A DNA stretch of 33,412 bases from Methanobacteriota archaeon (lineage in GTDB: Archaea; Thermoplasmatota; Thermoplasmata; RBG-16-68-12): assembly GCA_005878525.1 (NCBI GenBank), contig VBMB01000033.1, forward strand, positions 1-33,412, in the 5' to 3' direction. The notes under the pieces were generated by a model. That model saw nothing but the letters and a program-made list of their open reading frames with translations. It was not told the origin of the DNA and searched no databases. Positions 8,198 through 14,847 of this stretch are shown here, piece by piece (the stretch's first letter is position 1; the number at the start of each line of letters is the position of its first letter). The position numbers were made by a program, and so were the translations under genes.

Positions 8198-9688
8198 ATG
8201 GTCCGCGCGACCAAGCTGCTGCCGGAAGTCAAGTCCCACTACGGGGACCTGCAGAACTATGTCGGCGGAGCGTGGCGCACACCGCACGCGACCGAGTGGA
8301 TCGAGGATACGAACCCCGCGACCGGCCGCGTCATCGCCCGGGTCCCGCTCTCGACGAAAGAAGACGTCGACGTCGCGGTGCAGGAAGCGCTTCGGGCGTG
8401 GGATGTGTGGCGGGAAACGCCTCCCCTCAACCGCGCGCGGTACTTCTTCACGCTACGGGACCTGATGGAACGGCATTTCGAGGACCTCTCGCGGGTCGTC
8501 GTGCAGGACATGGGCAAGACGATCGACGAGGCGCGGGGCGAGGTCCGGCGGGCGATCGAGAACGTCGAGGTCGCCGCGGGCATCCCGAGCCTCATGATGG
8601 GATACAACCTGGAAGACGGGGCCGGCGCCGGGATTGACGAGGAAGTCCTCTACCAGCCGCTCGGGGTATTCGCCGGAATCAGCCCATTCAACTTCCCCGT
8701 CATGGTACAGTTCTGGTTCTGGCCGTACGCCGTCGCGACAGGGAACTGCTGGATCGCGAAGCCGTCGGAGCAGGATCCGACCGCGATGCAGCTCGTGATG
8801 GATCTCGTCCAAAGGGCAGGCTTCCCGGCCGGCGTCGTGAACCTGGTTCATGGGGCGAAGGACACCGTCGGCGCAATCCTCGAACATCCGGGCATCGCCG
8901 GCGTCTCTTTCGTCGGCTCGAGCGCTGTCGCGACGCAGATCTACGCAAAAGCCGCCGCCTCGGGGAAGCGCGTCCAAGCCGGAGGCGGCGCGAAGAACGT
9001 CCTCGTGGTCATGGGGGACGCAAAACTCGACAAGATCGTCTCGAACATGGTCTCCTCCTGCTACGGTTGCGCGGGAGAGCGTTGCCTCGCCGGTTCCGTC
9101 GTCGTTGGCGTGGGCGACGTGCACGAGAAGCTTCGTCACGCCTTCTCGAGTGCCGCCGCCGCGTTGAAGGTCGGGTACGGCTTGGACGAGACGGTCCAAA
9201 TGGGCCCTGTGATTTCCGAGGCTCACCGCGACCGGGTGGTGGACTTCATCGATCGAGGGGAGCAAGAAGGCGCCAAGGTCGCCCTGGACGGACGGACCGT
9301 CCAGGTGCCCGGTTATGACGGTTACTTCGTCGGCCCGACGATCCTCGATGACGTCCGGCCTGACATGAGCGTCGCCCGACAGGAGATCTTCGGGCCCGTC
9401 GCGAACCTCTTGGCGGTCGACGCCCTGGAGGAGGCAATCGACGTGATGAACGCGAGCCCGTACGGGAACGCCGCGACGATCTACACGTCGAGTGGGAAGC
9501 ACGCCCGGGACTTCCGCCGCGGCGTCCGGGCCGGGAACATCGGCATCAACGTCGGGGTCGCGGCCCCGATGGCCTACTTCCCGTTCGGCGGGATGAAGGA
9601 CTCGTTCTTCGGGGACCTCCATCCACAGAGCCGCGATGCGATCCGGTTCTTCACGGAAAGCAAGGTCGTCATCACCCGATGGCCATGA
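8198..9688 (+). CDS. mmsA: CoA-acylating (methyl)malonate-semialdehyde dehydrogenase
   Basis: The enzyme oxidises methylmalonate or malonate semialdehyde to propionyl-CoA or acetyl-CoA with NAD+ and CoA. Diagnostic features are SPFNFPVMVQFWFWPYA near residue 165, the catalytic Cys in GCAGERCLAGS near residue 296, and the C-terminal FPFGGMKDSFFGDLH...FFTESKVVITRWP. The usual general-base Glu of hydrolytic ALDHs is replaced by QAGGGAKN, as in the CoA-dependent MMSDH subfamily. The ATG at 8198 has GAGGTGG just upstream; an in-frame GTG at 8192 is possible. It almost abuts the aminotransferase gene (7 bp), so the two are very likely one operon. It ends 18 bp from the convergent oxidoreductase gene. 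Confidence 0.93.
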   Translation: MVRATKLLPEVKSHYGDLQNYVGGAWRTPHATEWIEDTNPATGRVIARVPLSTKEDVDVAVQEALRAWDVWRETPPLNRARYFFTLRDLMERHFEDLSRVVVQDMGKTIDEARGEVRRAIENVEVAAGIPSLMMGYNLEDGAGAGIDEEVLYQPLGVFAGISPFNFPVMVQFWFWPYAVATGNCWIAKPSEQDPTAMQLVMDLVQRAGFPAGVVNLVHGAKDTVGAILEHPGIAGVSFVGSSAVATQIYAKAAASGKRVQAGGGAKNVLVVMGDAKLDKIVSNMVSSCYGCAGERCLAGSVVVGVGDVHEKLRHAFSSAAAALKVGYGLDETVQMGPVISEAHRDRVVDFIDRGEQEGAKVALDGRTVQVPGYDGYFVGPTILDDVRPDMSVARQEIFGPVANLLAVDALEEAIDVMNASPYGNAATIYTSSGKHARDFRRGVRAGNIGINVGVAAPMAYFPFGGMKDSFFGDLHPQSRDAIRFFTESKVVITRWP

Positions 9689-9706
9689 CGGCCGTCGGCA
9701 CCCCGC

Positions 9707-10735
9707 TCAGCCGCTTCGCGCCTTTGGGGGTTCCCCGCGGATGCGGAGTGCGACCCGGCCGAGGAGGCGGCCCTGCTCCACCCGAGTGTGAGCCTCTGCC
9801 GCTCGATCGAGAGGATACGTTGCCGCGATGGGGACCCGAAGTCGAGACTCGGCAGCCGCCTGCGACAGCGCGTCGAACTCCTTGGGACCGTACTCGCCGT
9901 CGTACGCGACCAATCGGGGGTTCGCCCGTTGACGCGGCTCCGGCTCGATGCCATTCGGATAGGCGACGCGACCGTTCGCGCGAACGAAGTCGATGCATCC
10001 CTCGAGCCCCTCCCCTCCGGCAAGGGCGAGGACCGCATCGAGTCCATCGGGAGCGAGTTCTTTCAAGCGGCCAACCTCCTCCGGGCGGCGCGCATCGATC
10101 ACCTCGGCGACTCCGAGCCCTCGGACGAGCGTGGCGGCGTCTGGCGTGGAGGCCGTCCCGAGCACGCGGGCGCCGCGGAGCGCTGCGAACTGCACGGCGA
10201 GGGAGCCGACTCCCCCGGACGCCCCGAAGATCAAGATGGTCTCTCCTCGACGCGGGTGCAACGCATTGTCGATTCCCTGGAGGGCCGTCAGTCCCGTCGT
10301 CGGCGCGGCCCCGGCCTCCAAGAGCGTGAGGTGCTCCGGCGCCCGACCCACACTGCCGGCGTCCACTGCGACGTACTCCGCGTAGAACCCTCCTTTCGGA
10401 TTCGAGTAATGGCACGCCCACACCCGGTCCCCGGCGCGCACGCCCCGGACGTCGGCACCGGTCGCGGCGACGACGCCCGCGCCGTCCGTGCCGGGTATGA
10501 TCGGGAACTGGGGATTCGGTCCCCAGGGGCGCCACGATCCGTCCCGGACAAGTCCGTCCCAGCTGCCGACGCCGGCCGAGGCCAGCGCGATGAGGACCTC
10601 CCGAGGGCCTGGTTTGGGCACCGGGAGTCGATGGAGCGCGAGCACCGCGGGGGGACCGAATTCATCGATCGCCGCCGCGTTCATGGTCTGCGGAATCGCC
10701 TGCCGTCCCGCGTCGGCGCCTCCCCGTTTCGTCAT
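9707..10735 (-). CDS. MDR-family NADPH:quinone oxidoreductase / zinc-independent alcohol dehydrogenase
   Basis: The 342-residue product starts MTKRGG. Residues ~18-140 are the GroES-like domain, with IPGTDGAGVVAATGADV and GDRVWA. The Rossmann domain has FGASGGVGSLAVQFAALRGARVLGTAST for dinucleotide binding. The four-Cys structural-zinc lobe is absent, as in quinone reductase/crotonyl-CoA-reductase-like members. The open frame extends upstream to 10987, but that part looks unrelated to the family. The ATG at 10735 has GGGAGA about 10 nt upstream; the next in-frame ATG at 10684 (MNAAAIDEFGPP) is a second candidate and fits family N-termini. The substrate is unknown. It is convergent with mmsA and divergent from the HxlR gene. 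Confidence 0.85.
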   Translation of the reverse strand: MTKRGGADAGRQAIPQTMNAAAIDEFGPPAVLALHRLPVPKPGPREVLIALASAGVGSWDGLVRDGSWRPWGPNPQFPIIPGTDGAGVVAATGADVRGVRAGDRVWACHYSNPKGGFYAEYVAVDAGSVGRAPEHLTLLEAGAAPTTGLTALQGIDNALHPRRGETILIFGASGGVGSLAVQFAALRGARVLGTASTPDAATLVRGLGVAEVIDARRPEEVGRLKELAPDGLDAVLALAGGEGLEGCIDFVRANGRVAYPNGIEPEPRQRANPRLVAYDGEYGPKEFDALSQAAAESRLRVPIAATYPLDRAAEAHTRVEQGRLLGRVALRIRGEPPKARSG

Positions 10736-11069
10736 CGCGTCAATTCTCCCGCATCCAATGCTCCGAGCTCTGTTTTTCAGGGCCAACTCGGAAGGCGATG
10801 ATAAGGTTGCCGCGGCTTCGACGTGAGGACAAAAGGCTCCGGCGCTTCCAAGGACAAGGGTTCGATGGAAGTCGCTCCTTTCGCCCGCCCGAAGGTTCCG
10901 GTCAGCCGCGAAAGACGCGCTCCGAAGGTGTGCGTCTCCGACCGGCGATTTGCAGCGGGTGGATCCTAACCCGTTTCCAAGTCGCACTAGGTTCTTACCC
11001 GAAACGTGGTACGGAAACGAAACTACTTATATCCCGGACGCACATTATATGGTGCAAGGATGCGAAGTC
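10736..11069. other. Gene-free divergent intergenic region (~330 bp)
   Basis: I see no credible gene here. Frames that cross it are continuations or shadows of the flanking genes. It holds the promoters of the minus-strand oxidoreductase (AT-rich spots near 10770-10778 and TTATC at 10801-10805 on the minus strand) and of the plus-strand HxlR operon (box at 11025-11032). Confidence 0.5.
11025..11032 (+). promoter_or_regulatory. TATA box of the HxlR-TFB-aIF1 operon
   Basis: ACTTATAT in an AT-rich pocket predicts transcription from about 11055, which favours the ATG at 11070 over the one at 11049 for the first gene. Confidence 0.55.
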
Positions 11070-11420
11070 ATGGCGGAGAAGGAAAGCCCCTGCGAGGGCC
11101 CCGGCTGCGGAGCGATGGTCGCCTTCGAGGTGATCGGCTCCGAGCTCAAGCTCACGGTCCTCCACAGCCTCCTCTCCGGACCGAAACGCTTCAACGAGTT
11201 GCGCGTGGCGACGGGCATGTGCCAGAGCTCGCTCGCGAAGACGTTGAAGGAACTCGAGGAGGTCGGGATCGCGGAGCGGAAGGTCCATCTGGACCGGCCG
11301 GTCGCGGTCGAGTACCGCCTGTCGCCGAAAGGCGCGGCGCTCTTCGAGGCGGTCCGGGACCTGGAGCGGTGGGCGACCCGCTGGGTCATGAATTCGGTTC
11401 CTCGCGAGGTGACGCAATGA
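11070..11420 (+). CDS. HxlR-family winged-helix transcriptional regulator
   Basis: The 116-residue protein matches the HxlR pattern: FEVIGSELKLTVLHSLLSGPKRFNEL, then a recognition helix in SSLAKTLKELEEVGIAERK, a beta wing VEYRLSPKGAAL, and a C-terminal dimerisation helix. It carries Cys8, Cys13 and Cys51; Cys near the N-terminus is typical of redox- or aldehyde-responsive HxlR proteins, so a thiol-based signal is possible. Alternative start ATG is at 11049. Its stop overlaps the TFB start by four bases (ATGA), implying translational coupling. The target genes are unknown; autoregulation of the operon is the simplest idea. Confidence 0.85.
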   Translation: MAEKESPCEGPGCGAMVAFEVIGSELKLTVLHSLLSGPKRFNELRVATGMCQSSLAKTLKELEEVGIAERKVHLDRPVAVEYRLSPKGAALFEAVRDLERWATRWVMNSVPREVTQ

Positions 11421-12397
11421 GCCAGTTTACATCGACGAACGCAAGCGACGTGAGATTCAAGCGGGAGCTGCAGCCCGAGCCATCGGGTTCGGATCCCACC
11501 CGCTGCCCGAACTGCGGCAGCTTTGCTCTGTACGTCGACCCGGTCCGCGGCGAACGCGTGTGCGACACCTGCGGCTTCGTGGTCGACGAGAGCCTCGTGG
11601 ACCAAGGCCCCGACTGGACCACGTTCGAAGGGGACGACCGGATTCGGGCCGGCCCGCCGCCGTCCGTGATGGCGCCGGACAAAGGGCTCGGGTCTATGGT
11701 GGGCAACGGCCTACGGGACGCGAAGGGGAATCCGATCGACGCACGCAGCGTGGCGGCGTTGAACCGTCTGCGGCGAGTGAGCCAGTGGACTCGGTATGAC
11801 CGCACGGAGCGCGCCTTGGCCCCCGGCCTCGCGCAACTCTCGAGCCTCTCCTCCCGCCTGGGCCTCGCCCCGGCCTTCCGAGAACGCGCCGCGATCATCT
11901 TGCGGAAAGCGATCGAAGCGGGCCTGTCCCGCGGTCGGTCCATGGACGCGATCGTCGCCGCGGTCGTCTACCTGGCGGCGAAGCAACTGGGTGCGCCTCG
12001 CGGTCTGCACGAACTGTCCGAGGCGACCGGCGTGACGGTCCACCGAATCTCGCTGACCGCGAAGGTCGTCAGCCGGGAACTCGGGGTGTTCAGCCGCGCG
12101 AGCCGCGCGGAGGACTTCGTGCCTCGGTTTGCATCCCAGCTCGGCCTGGATCCGCGGGTCGGGGAGCGGTCCTTGGCCCTCGTCGCCCAGGTGAAGGATT
12201 CGAAAGTCCTCGAGGCGAACTCGCCCGTCGGGATCGCCGCGGGGGCCCTGTACCTGGCCTCGGAGGAGCTCGGCGTGCCCCTGACGCAAGCTCAGATCGC
12301 CCGCCTGACCGGCGTGAGCGAGGTCACCATCCGAAAACACTATCGTCTACTGAAGGAATCCCTGGCAGAGAAGGAGACGCCATTGGAGGCGGCTTGA
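11417..12397 (+). CDS. tfb: Transcription initiation factor IIB (TFB)
   Basis: TFB bridges TBP-bound TATA DNA and RNA polymerase. The zinc ribbon is formed by C30-x2-C33 and C49-x2-C52. It is followed by the B-reader/linker region (~60-120, including GPDWTTFEGDD and DKGLGSMVG) and two cyclin-fold repeats (~125-215 and ~220-315). The second repeat carries the BRE-contacting helix-turn-helix at TQAQIARLTGVSEVTIRKHYRLL. Length is 326 residues, normal for the family. The start overlaps the HxlR stop (ATGA) and its stop overlaps the aIF1 start (TTGA). Whether this is the sole TFB or one of several paralogs cannot be decided from this window. Confidence 0.96.
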   Translation: MSQFTSTNASDVRFKRELQPEPSGSDPTRCPNCGSFALYVDPVRGERVCDTCGFVVDESLVDQGPDWTTFEGDDRIRAGPPPSVMAPDKGLGSMVGNGLRDAKGNPIDARSVAALNRLRRVSQWTRYDRTERALAPGLAQLSSLSSRLGLAPAFRERAAIILRKAIEAGLSRGRSMDAIVAAVVYLAAKQLGAPRGLHELSEATGVTVHRISLTAKVVSRELGVFSRASRAEDFVPRFASQLGLDPRVGERSLALVAQVKDSKVLEANSPVGIAAGALYLASEELGVPLTQAQIARLTGVSEVTIRKHYRLLKESLAEKETPLEAA

Positions 12398-12690
12398 TCG
12401 CGGGTATCTGCCCGACATGCGGGTTGCCTAAGGAGATCTGCGTCTGCGAGGACCTGGGCCGCGAGACGACCCAGCTGTCCGTCGAGATGGACACGCGCCG
12501 CTACGGGAAGGCCGTGACCGTGGTGCGAGGCCTGGAGTCGAAACCGGACGAGGCGGAGAAGCTCGCCCGGGACTTGAAGAAAGGGCTTGCCACCGGCGGT
12601 TCCGGCAAAGGCGGCGTGATCGTCCTCCAGGGCGACCATCGCAAAGACGTGGTGCGGTTGCTCCAGTCGAAGGGCTACAACGTGCGGTGA
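12394..12690 (+). CDS. Translation initiation factor aIF1 (SUI1 family)
   Basis: aIF1 binds the small ribosomal subunit near the P site and enforces start-codon fidelity. The 98-residue sequence has the euryarchaeal N-terminus with CPTCGLPKEICVC, a likely metal site. The SUI1 core follows: YGKAVTVVRGLE, then KKGLATGGSGKGGVIVLQGDH and VVRLLQSKGYNV. The start is TTG at 12394, overlapping the tfb stop by four bases, with GGAGG just upstream. The aIF1 message thus starts at a near-cognate codon, which is notable because aIF1 itself discriminates against such codons. Confidence 0.93.
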   Translation: MIAGICPTCGLPKEICVCEDLGRETTQLSVEMDTRRYGKAVTVVRGLESKPDEAEKLARDLKKGLATGGSGKGGVIVLQGDHRKDVVRLLQSKGYNVR

Positions 12691-12698
12691 CGGCGGCC

Positions 12699-12706
12699 CT
12701 TATCTA
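12699..12706 (+). promoter_or_regulatory. TATA-like box for the zinc-type MDR dehydrogenase
   Basis: CTTATCTA predicts a transcript start near 12729. An AGGTGG at 12735-12740 then lies just before the CTG at 12745. Confidence 0.4.
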
Positions 12707-12744
12707 GGACCGCTTCGATTCGCCGCCGTCGCGCAGGTGGTACG

Positions 12745-13788
12745 CTGAAGGCGGTCATCGTGCCCCGCTTCGGCGGGCCTGAGGTTCTCGAGCTGGACCG
12801 GCATCATTCGGATCCCGTCCCGGGACCAGACCAAGTCGTCGTCCGCGTGCACGCGGCGTCCCTGAACCACCTCGACCTAGCGGTCCGCGAAGGAATCCCG
12901 ACCCTCAAGCTGACGCTCCCTCATATCCTCGGCTGCGACGCGGCGGGCGACATCGCGGAGGTCGGCTCCGATGTGACCGATGTCGAGGTCGGCGACCGCG
13001 TCGTCGTGAATCCGGGGATCTCGTGCGGCCGATGCGAGTATTGCCTGCGGGGCGAGGACTCCGAATGTGTGGACTACAAGATCCTCGGGGAACATCTGCC
13101 CGGGACATATGCGGAAAAGGTCGCGGTTCCCGCGCGAAACGTGCTCACGATCCCGACGGACATGGACTTCCCGCAGGCCGCCGCCGTCCCCCTGGCGTTC
13201 ATGACCGCGTGGCGGATGCTCATCACCCGCGCGAAGGTTCGGCCCGGCGAGGATGTCTTGATCCTCGGCGCCGGCTCCGGCGTCTCGACGGCCGCGATTC
13301 AAGTCGCAAAGCTCGCCGGGTGCACGGTCTTCACGACGAGCTCGAGCGACGCGAAGCTGGAGAAGGCGAAGGCGCTCGGCGCGGATGTCCTCGTCAACTA
13401 CAAGGCGATGCCGTGGTCCAAGGCGATCTGGGAACTCACGGGGAAGCGCGGCGTCGATGTCGTCGTCGATCACGTCGGCGAGGCGACGTTCAAGGACTCC
13501 GTGCGGAGCCTCCGGAAAGGGGGCCGCGTCGTGGTCCCGGGGGCGACGACCGGCGCACTGCTCGAGCTCGATGCGCGATACCTCTTCTGGCGGCAGCTCT
13601 CCGTGCTCGGTTCGACGATGGCGAATCAACGGGAGTTCGAGGAGGTCATGAAGCTCGTGTTCATGGGCCGCCTCAAACCGGTTGTCGACCGAGTCTTCCC
13701 GCTCGAGCAGGCCCGCCAGGCCCACGAATACCTGGGGCGAGGCGAGCAGTTCGGGAAGGTCGTGCTCGCGATCGACTCGCCCGACTAG
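12745..13788 (+). CDS. Zinc-binding MDR alcohol dehydrogenase/quinone oxidoreductase with probable CTG start
   Basis: The protein carries a GroES-like domain with a four-Cys structural zinc lobe (CGRCEYC...SEC at ~95-108) and a Rossmann domain with LGAGSGVSTAAIQVAKLAG. The motif LGCDAAGDIAEVGSDV replaces the usual GHE, as in quinone-reductase-like zinc MDRs. The first annotatable start is GTG 12760, giving MPRFGGPEVLEL. Family members start MKAVxxPRFGGPEVLEL, and the five codons before that GTG read CTG-Lys-Ala-Val-Ile, with AGGTGG 4 nt upstream of the CTG. I therefore place the start at CTG 12745. The substrate is unknown. Confidence 0.85.
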   Translation: MKAVIVPRFGGPEVLELDRHHSDPVPGPDQVVVRVHAASLNHLDLAVREGIPTLKLTLPHILGCDAAGDIAEVGSDVTDVEVGDRVVVNPGISCGRCEYCLRGEDSECVDYKILGEHLPGTYAEKVAVPARNVLTIPTDMDFPQAAAVPLAFMTAWRMLITRAKVRPGEDVLILGAGSGVSTAAIQVAKLAGCTVFTTSSSDAKLEKAKALGADVLVNYKAMPWSKAIWELTGKRGVDVVVDHVGEATFKDSVRSLRKGGRVVVPGATTGALLELDARYLFWRQLSVLGSTMANQREFEEVMKLVFMGRLKPVVDRVFPLEQARQAHEYLGRGEQFGKVVLAIDSPD

Positions 13789-13789
13789 C

Positions 13790-14137
13790 CTAGAGGACCT
13801 TCTCGCGCAACATAGCGCGGTAGACGAGGCCCGATTCGATCGGCCCTCCGGTCGTTTCCCGCAGGTCCTTCACCCAGGCTCGGATCCGACGCGCGATTCG
13901 CGTCGCTCCTGCAAACCGAATCCGTCGGGTCGTGGTCCGTCTCCGCTTGATGGAACGGATCACGCTCGACCGGTCCGCGGGGCGGTACTCCCAACGGACG
14001 TACTCCGCCAAATCCGGGTTCCGGACGTACTCGCTCACGATTCCCTGCGCGTCGAAGATCGGATATGTGCTTCCGAACATGTACGGGAGAACAACGGGGT
14101 CGATGAGAGATTTTGACCCGCCATAGACGGCCGTCAA
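13790..14137 (-). CDS. Hypothetical basic protein, possible paralog of the product at 14479-14766
   Basis: I do not recognise the family. From the TTG at 14137 it is 115 residues; a shorter start is the ATG at 14080 (MFGSTYPIFDAQG). The central segment LAEYVRWEYRPADRSSVIRSIK resembles LREYSRLEYGRSDIGWILAS in the neighbour at 14479-14766. The second half is Arg-rich. The region at its 5' end (14112-14144) is nearly identical to the region upstream of that neighbour. Codon changes between the copies in that region are not synonymous, so it may be regulatory DNA rather than coding, which favours the ATG at 14080. Confidence 0.55.
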   Translation of the reverse strand: MTAVYGGSKSLIDPVVLPYMFGSTYPIFDAQGIVSEYVRNPDLAEYVRWEYRPADRSSVIRSIKRRRTTTRRIRFAGATRIARRIRAWVKDLRETTGGPIESGLVYRAMLREKVL

Positions 14138-14144
14138 ATGACGG
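14112..14144. promoter_or_regulatory. 33-bp palindrome-containing motif, copy A
   Basis: It begins TTTGACCCGCC and ends with the perfect inverted repeat CCGTCA-AA-TGACGG (14131-14144); it also contains the palindrome GACGGCCGTC. It matches copy B at 14777-14809 at 28 of 33 positions, in the same orientation, and lies at the 5' end of the minus-strand gene 13790-14137. A protein-binding site or shared promoter element is inferred. Confidence 0.5.
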
Positions 14145-14171
14145 GTCGGTGAAGACCCCTAGAGGCGAGGA

Positions 14172-14435
14172 TCACGCTTTCTTGCGAGCCTTGCGCGGCT
14201 GAACCCGAGCCCGGATCTCTTGGATCAGCTCGGCCGACTCGGGGAACCGGTTCGTCTTCTCGAGCGAAAACACAATCGTGTCGTCGACCGCGACGTCGTA
14301 CACGCCGTGGTCGCCTGGGACCAGTCGGAGGGCGGACAACGTCTCACCGAATTCCTTCAAAATCGCATCCGCGTCCTGGATCGCCTTGGGCAGATACCGA
14401 CACGGAGCGCAGTAGCGAATGGTGACTTCCGCCAT
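14172..14435 (-). CDS. SelW/Rdx-family redox protein (CxxC form)
   Basis: The 87-residue protein starts MAEVTIRYCAPCRYLPKA, with the redox motif C9-x2-C12 in the position where selenoprotein W family members carry CxxU or CxxC. The rest follows the family: LKEFGETLSALRLVPGDHGVYDVAVDDTIVFSLEKTNRFPESAELIQEIRARV. It has a thioredoxin-like fold. The biochemical role of archaeal and bacterial Rdx proteins is not well defined; thiol redox exchange is assumed. It sits on the same strand between the two paralog-like genes. Confidence 0.88.
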   Translation of the reverse strand: MAEVTIRYCAPCRYLPKAIQDADAILKEFGETLSALRLVPGDHGVYDVAVDDTIVFSLEKTNRFPESAELIQEIRARVQPRKARKKA

Positions 14436-14478
14436 CCCGCCTAGGGAGGGTGGCCGTGCGATAAAAAGGTGCGCCGCC

Positions 14479-14766
14479 TCACGGGCACTGGGTGTCGTCG
14501 TGACCGTGCACGTCGAAGGCGGCGAAGCCGCGGAAGGAGTTCAGGAAGTACCGCAGCCGCAACCCGAGCGAGCCCTTCGGGCGCTTCGTCGGCGCAGGCC
14601 GTGAGGCCTTCACCGAGGCGAGGATCCACCCGATGTCCGAGCGGCCGTACTCGAGCCGGCTGTACTCCCGGAGGGTGAAGTTGCGGTTGCTGTCTGTCCA
14701 AATCCGTGTGCTGTCCGGTGCAATCAGATACATGTGTTGTACCTCGGAAGAGGAAAAGACGTCCAT
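14479..14766 (-). CDS. Hypothetical protein, possible paralog of the product at 13790-14137
   Basis: I do not recognise the family. The frame from ATG 14766 gives 95 residues (MDVFSSSEVQHMYLIAPD); a second ATG at 14733 aligns with the ATG at 14080 of the other gene. The shared signature is (A/R)EY-x-R-x-EY-x-x-(A/S)D followed by an Ile/Val and Lys-rich helix. The C-terminus is different, with FLNSFRGFAAFDVHGHDDTQCP. The gene is divergent from the HTH_10 regulator, and motif copy B lies between them. A role in the regulator's regulon is possible. Coding status is moderately supported. Confidence 0.5.
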   Translation of the reverse strand: MDVFSSSEVQHMYLIAPDSTRIWTDSNRNFTLREYSRLEYGRSDIGWILASVKASRPAPTKRPKGSLGLRLRYFLNSFRGFAAFDVHGHDDTQCP

Positions 14767-14776
14767 GACGAACCTC

Positions 14777-14809
14777 TTTGACCCGCCTTCGGCGGCCGTC
14801 GTATGACGG
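14777..14809. promoter_or_regulatory. 33-bp palindrome-containing motif, copy B
   Basis: It shares 28 of 33 positions with copy A, including TTTGACCCGCC, GCGGCCGTC and ATGACGG, with CCGTC-N4-GACGG arms. It ends 6 bp before the TATA-like box of the divergent HTH_10 gene, a position where a bound regulator would block TFB/TBP. Operator function, perhaps for the adjacent regulator, is inferred. Confidence 0.5.
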
Positions 14810-14814
14810 CACCA

Positions 14815-14822
14815 CCTATATC
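14815..14822 (+). promoter_or_regulatory. TATA-like box of the HTH_10 regulator gene
   Basis: CCTATATC lies 33 nt upstream of the ATG at 14848, supporting a leaderless transcript from that codon. Read on the other strand it is also AT-rich and could serve the divergent gene. Confidence 0.5.
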
Positions 14823-14847
14823 CCCCTCGGCGGCGATGGGGCTGCCC

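Noticed and set aside
6754-8232. 492-codon antisense frame over the first aminotransferase
   Set aside because: Shadow frame with charged, compositionally biased translation opposite a well-conserved enzyme.
9687-9696. Palindrome GACGGCCGTC between the mmsA and oxidoreductase stops, also found inside motif copy A
   Set aside because: Only the 10-bp core is shared, the rest of the 33-bp motif is absent, and such a GC palindrome is expected by chance in this composition.
10736-10987. 84-codon N-terminal extension of the minus-strand oxidoreductase
   Set aside because: Sequence unlike any MDR N-terminus, and a good start with GGGAGA upstream exists at 10735.
11006-11416. Upstream in-frame extension of TFB through the HxlR gene
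   Set aside because: The extension is the alternative frame of the HxlR gene; the conserved TFB N-terminus begins at ATG 11417.
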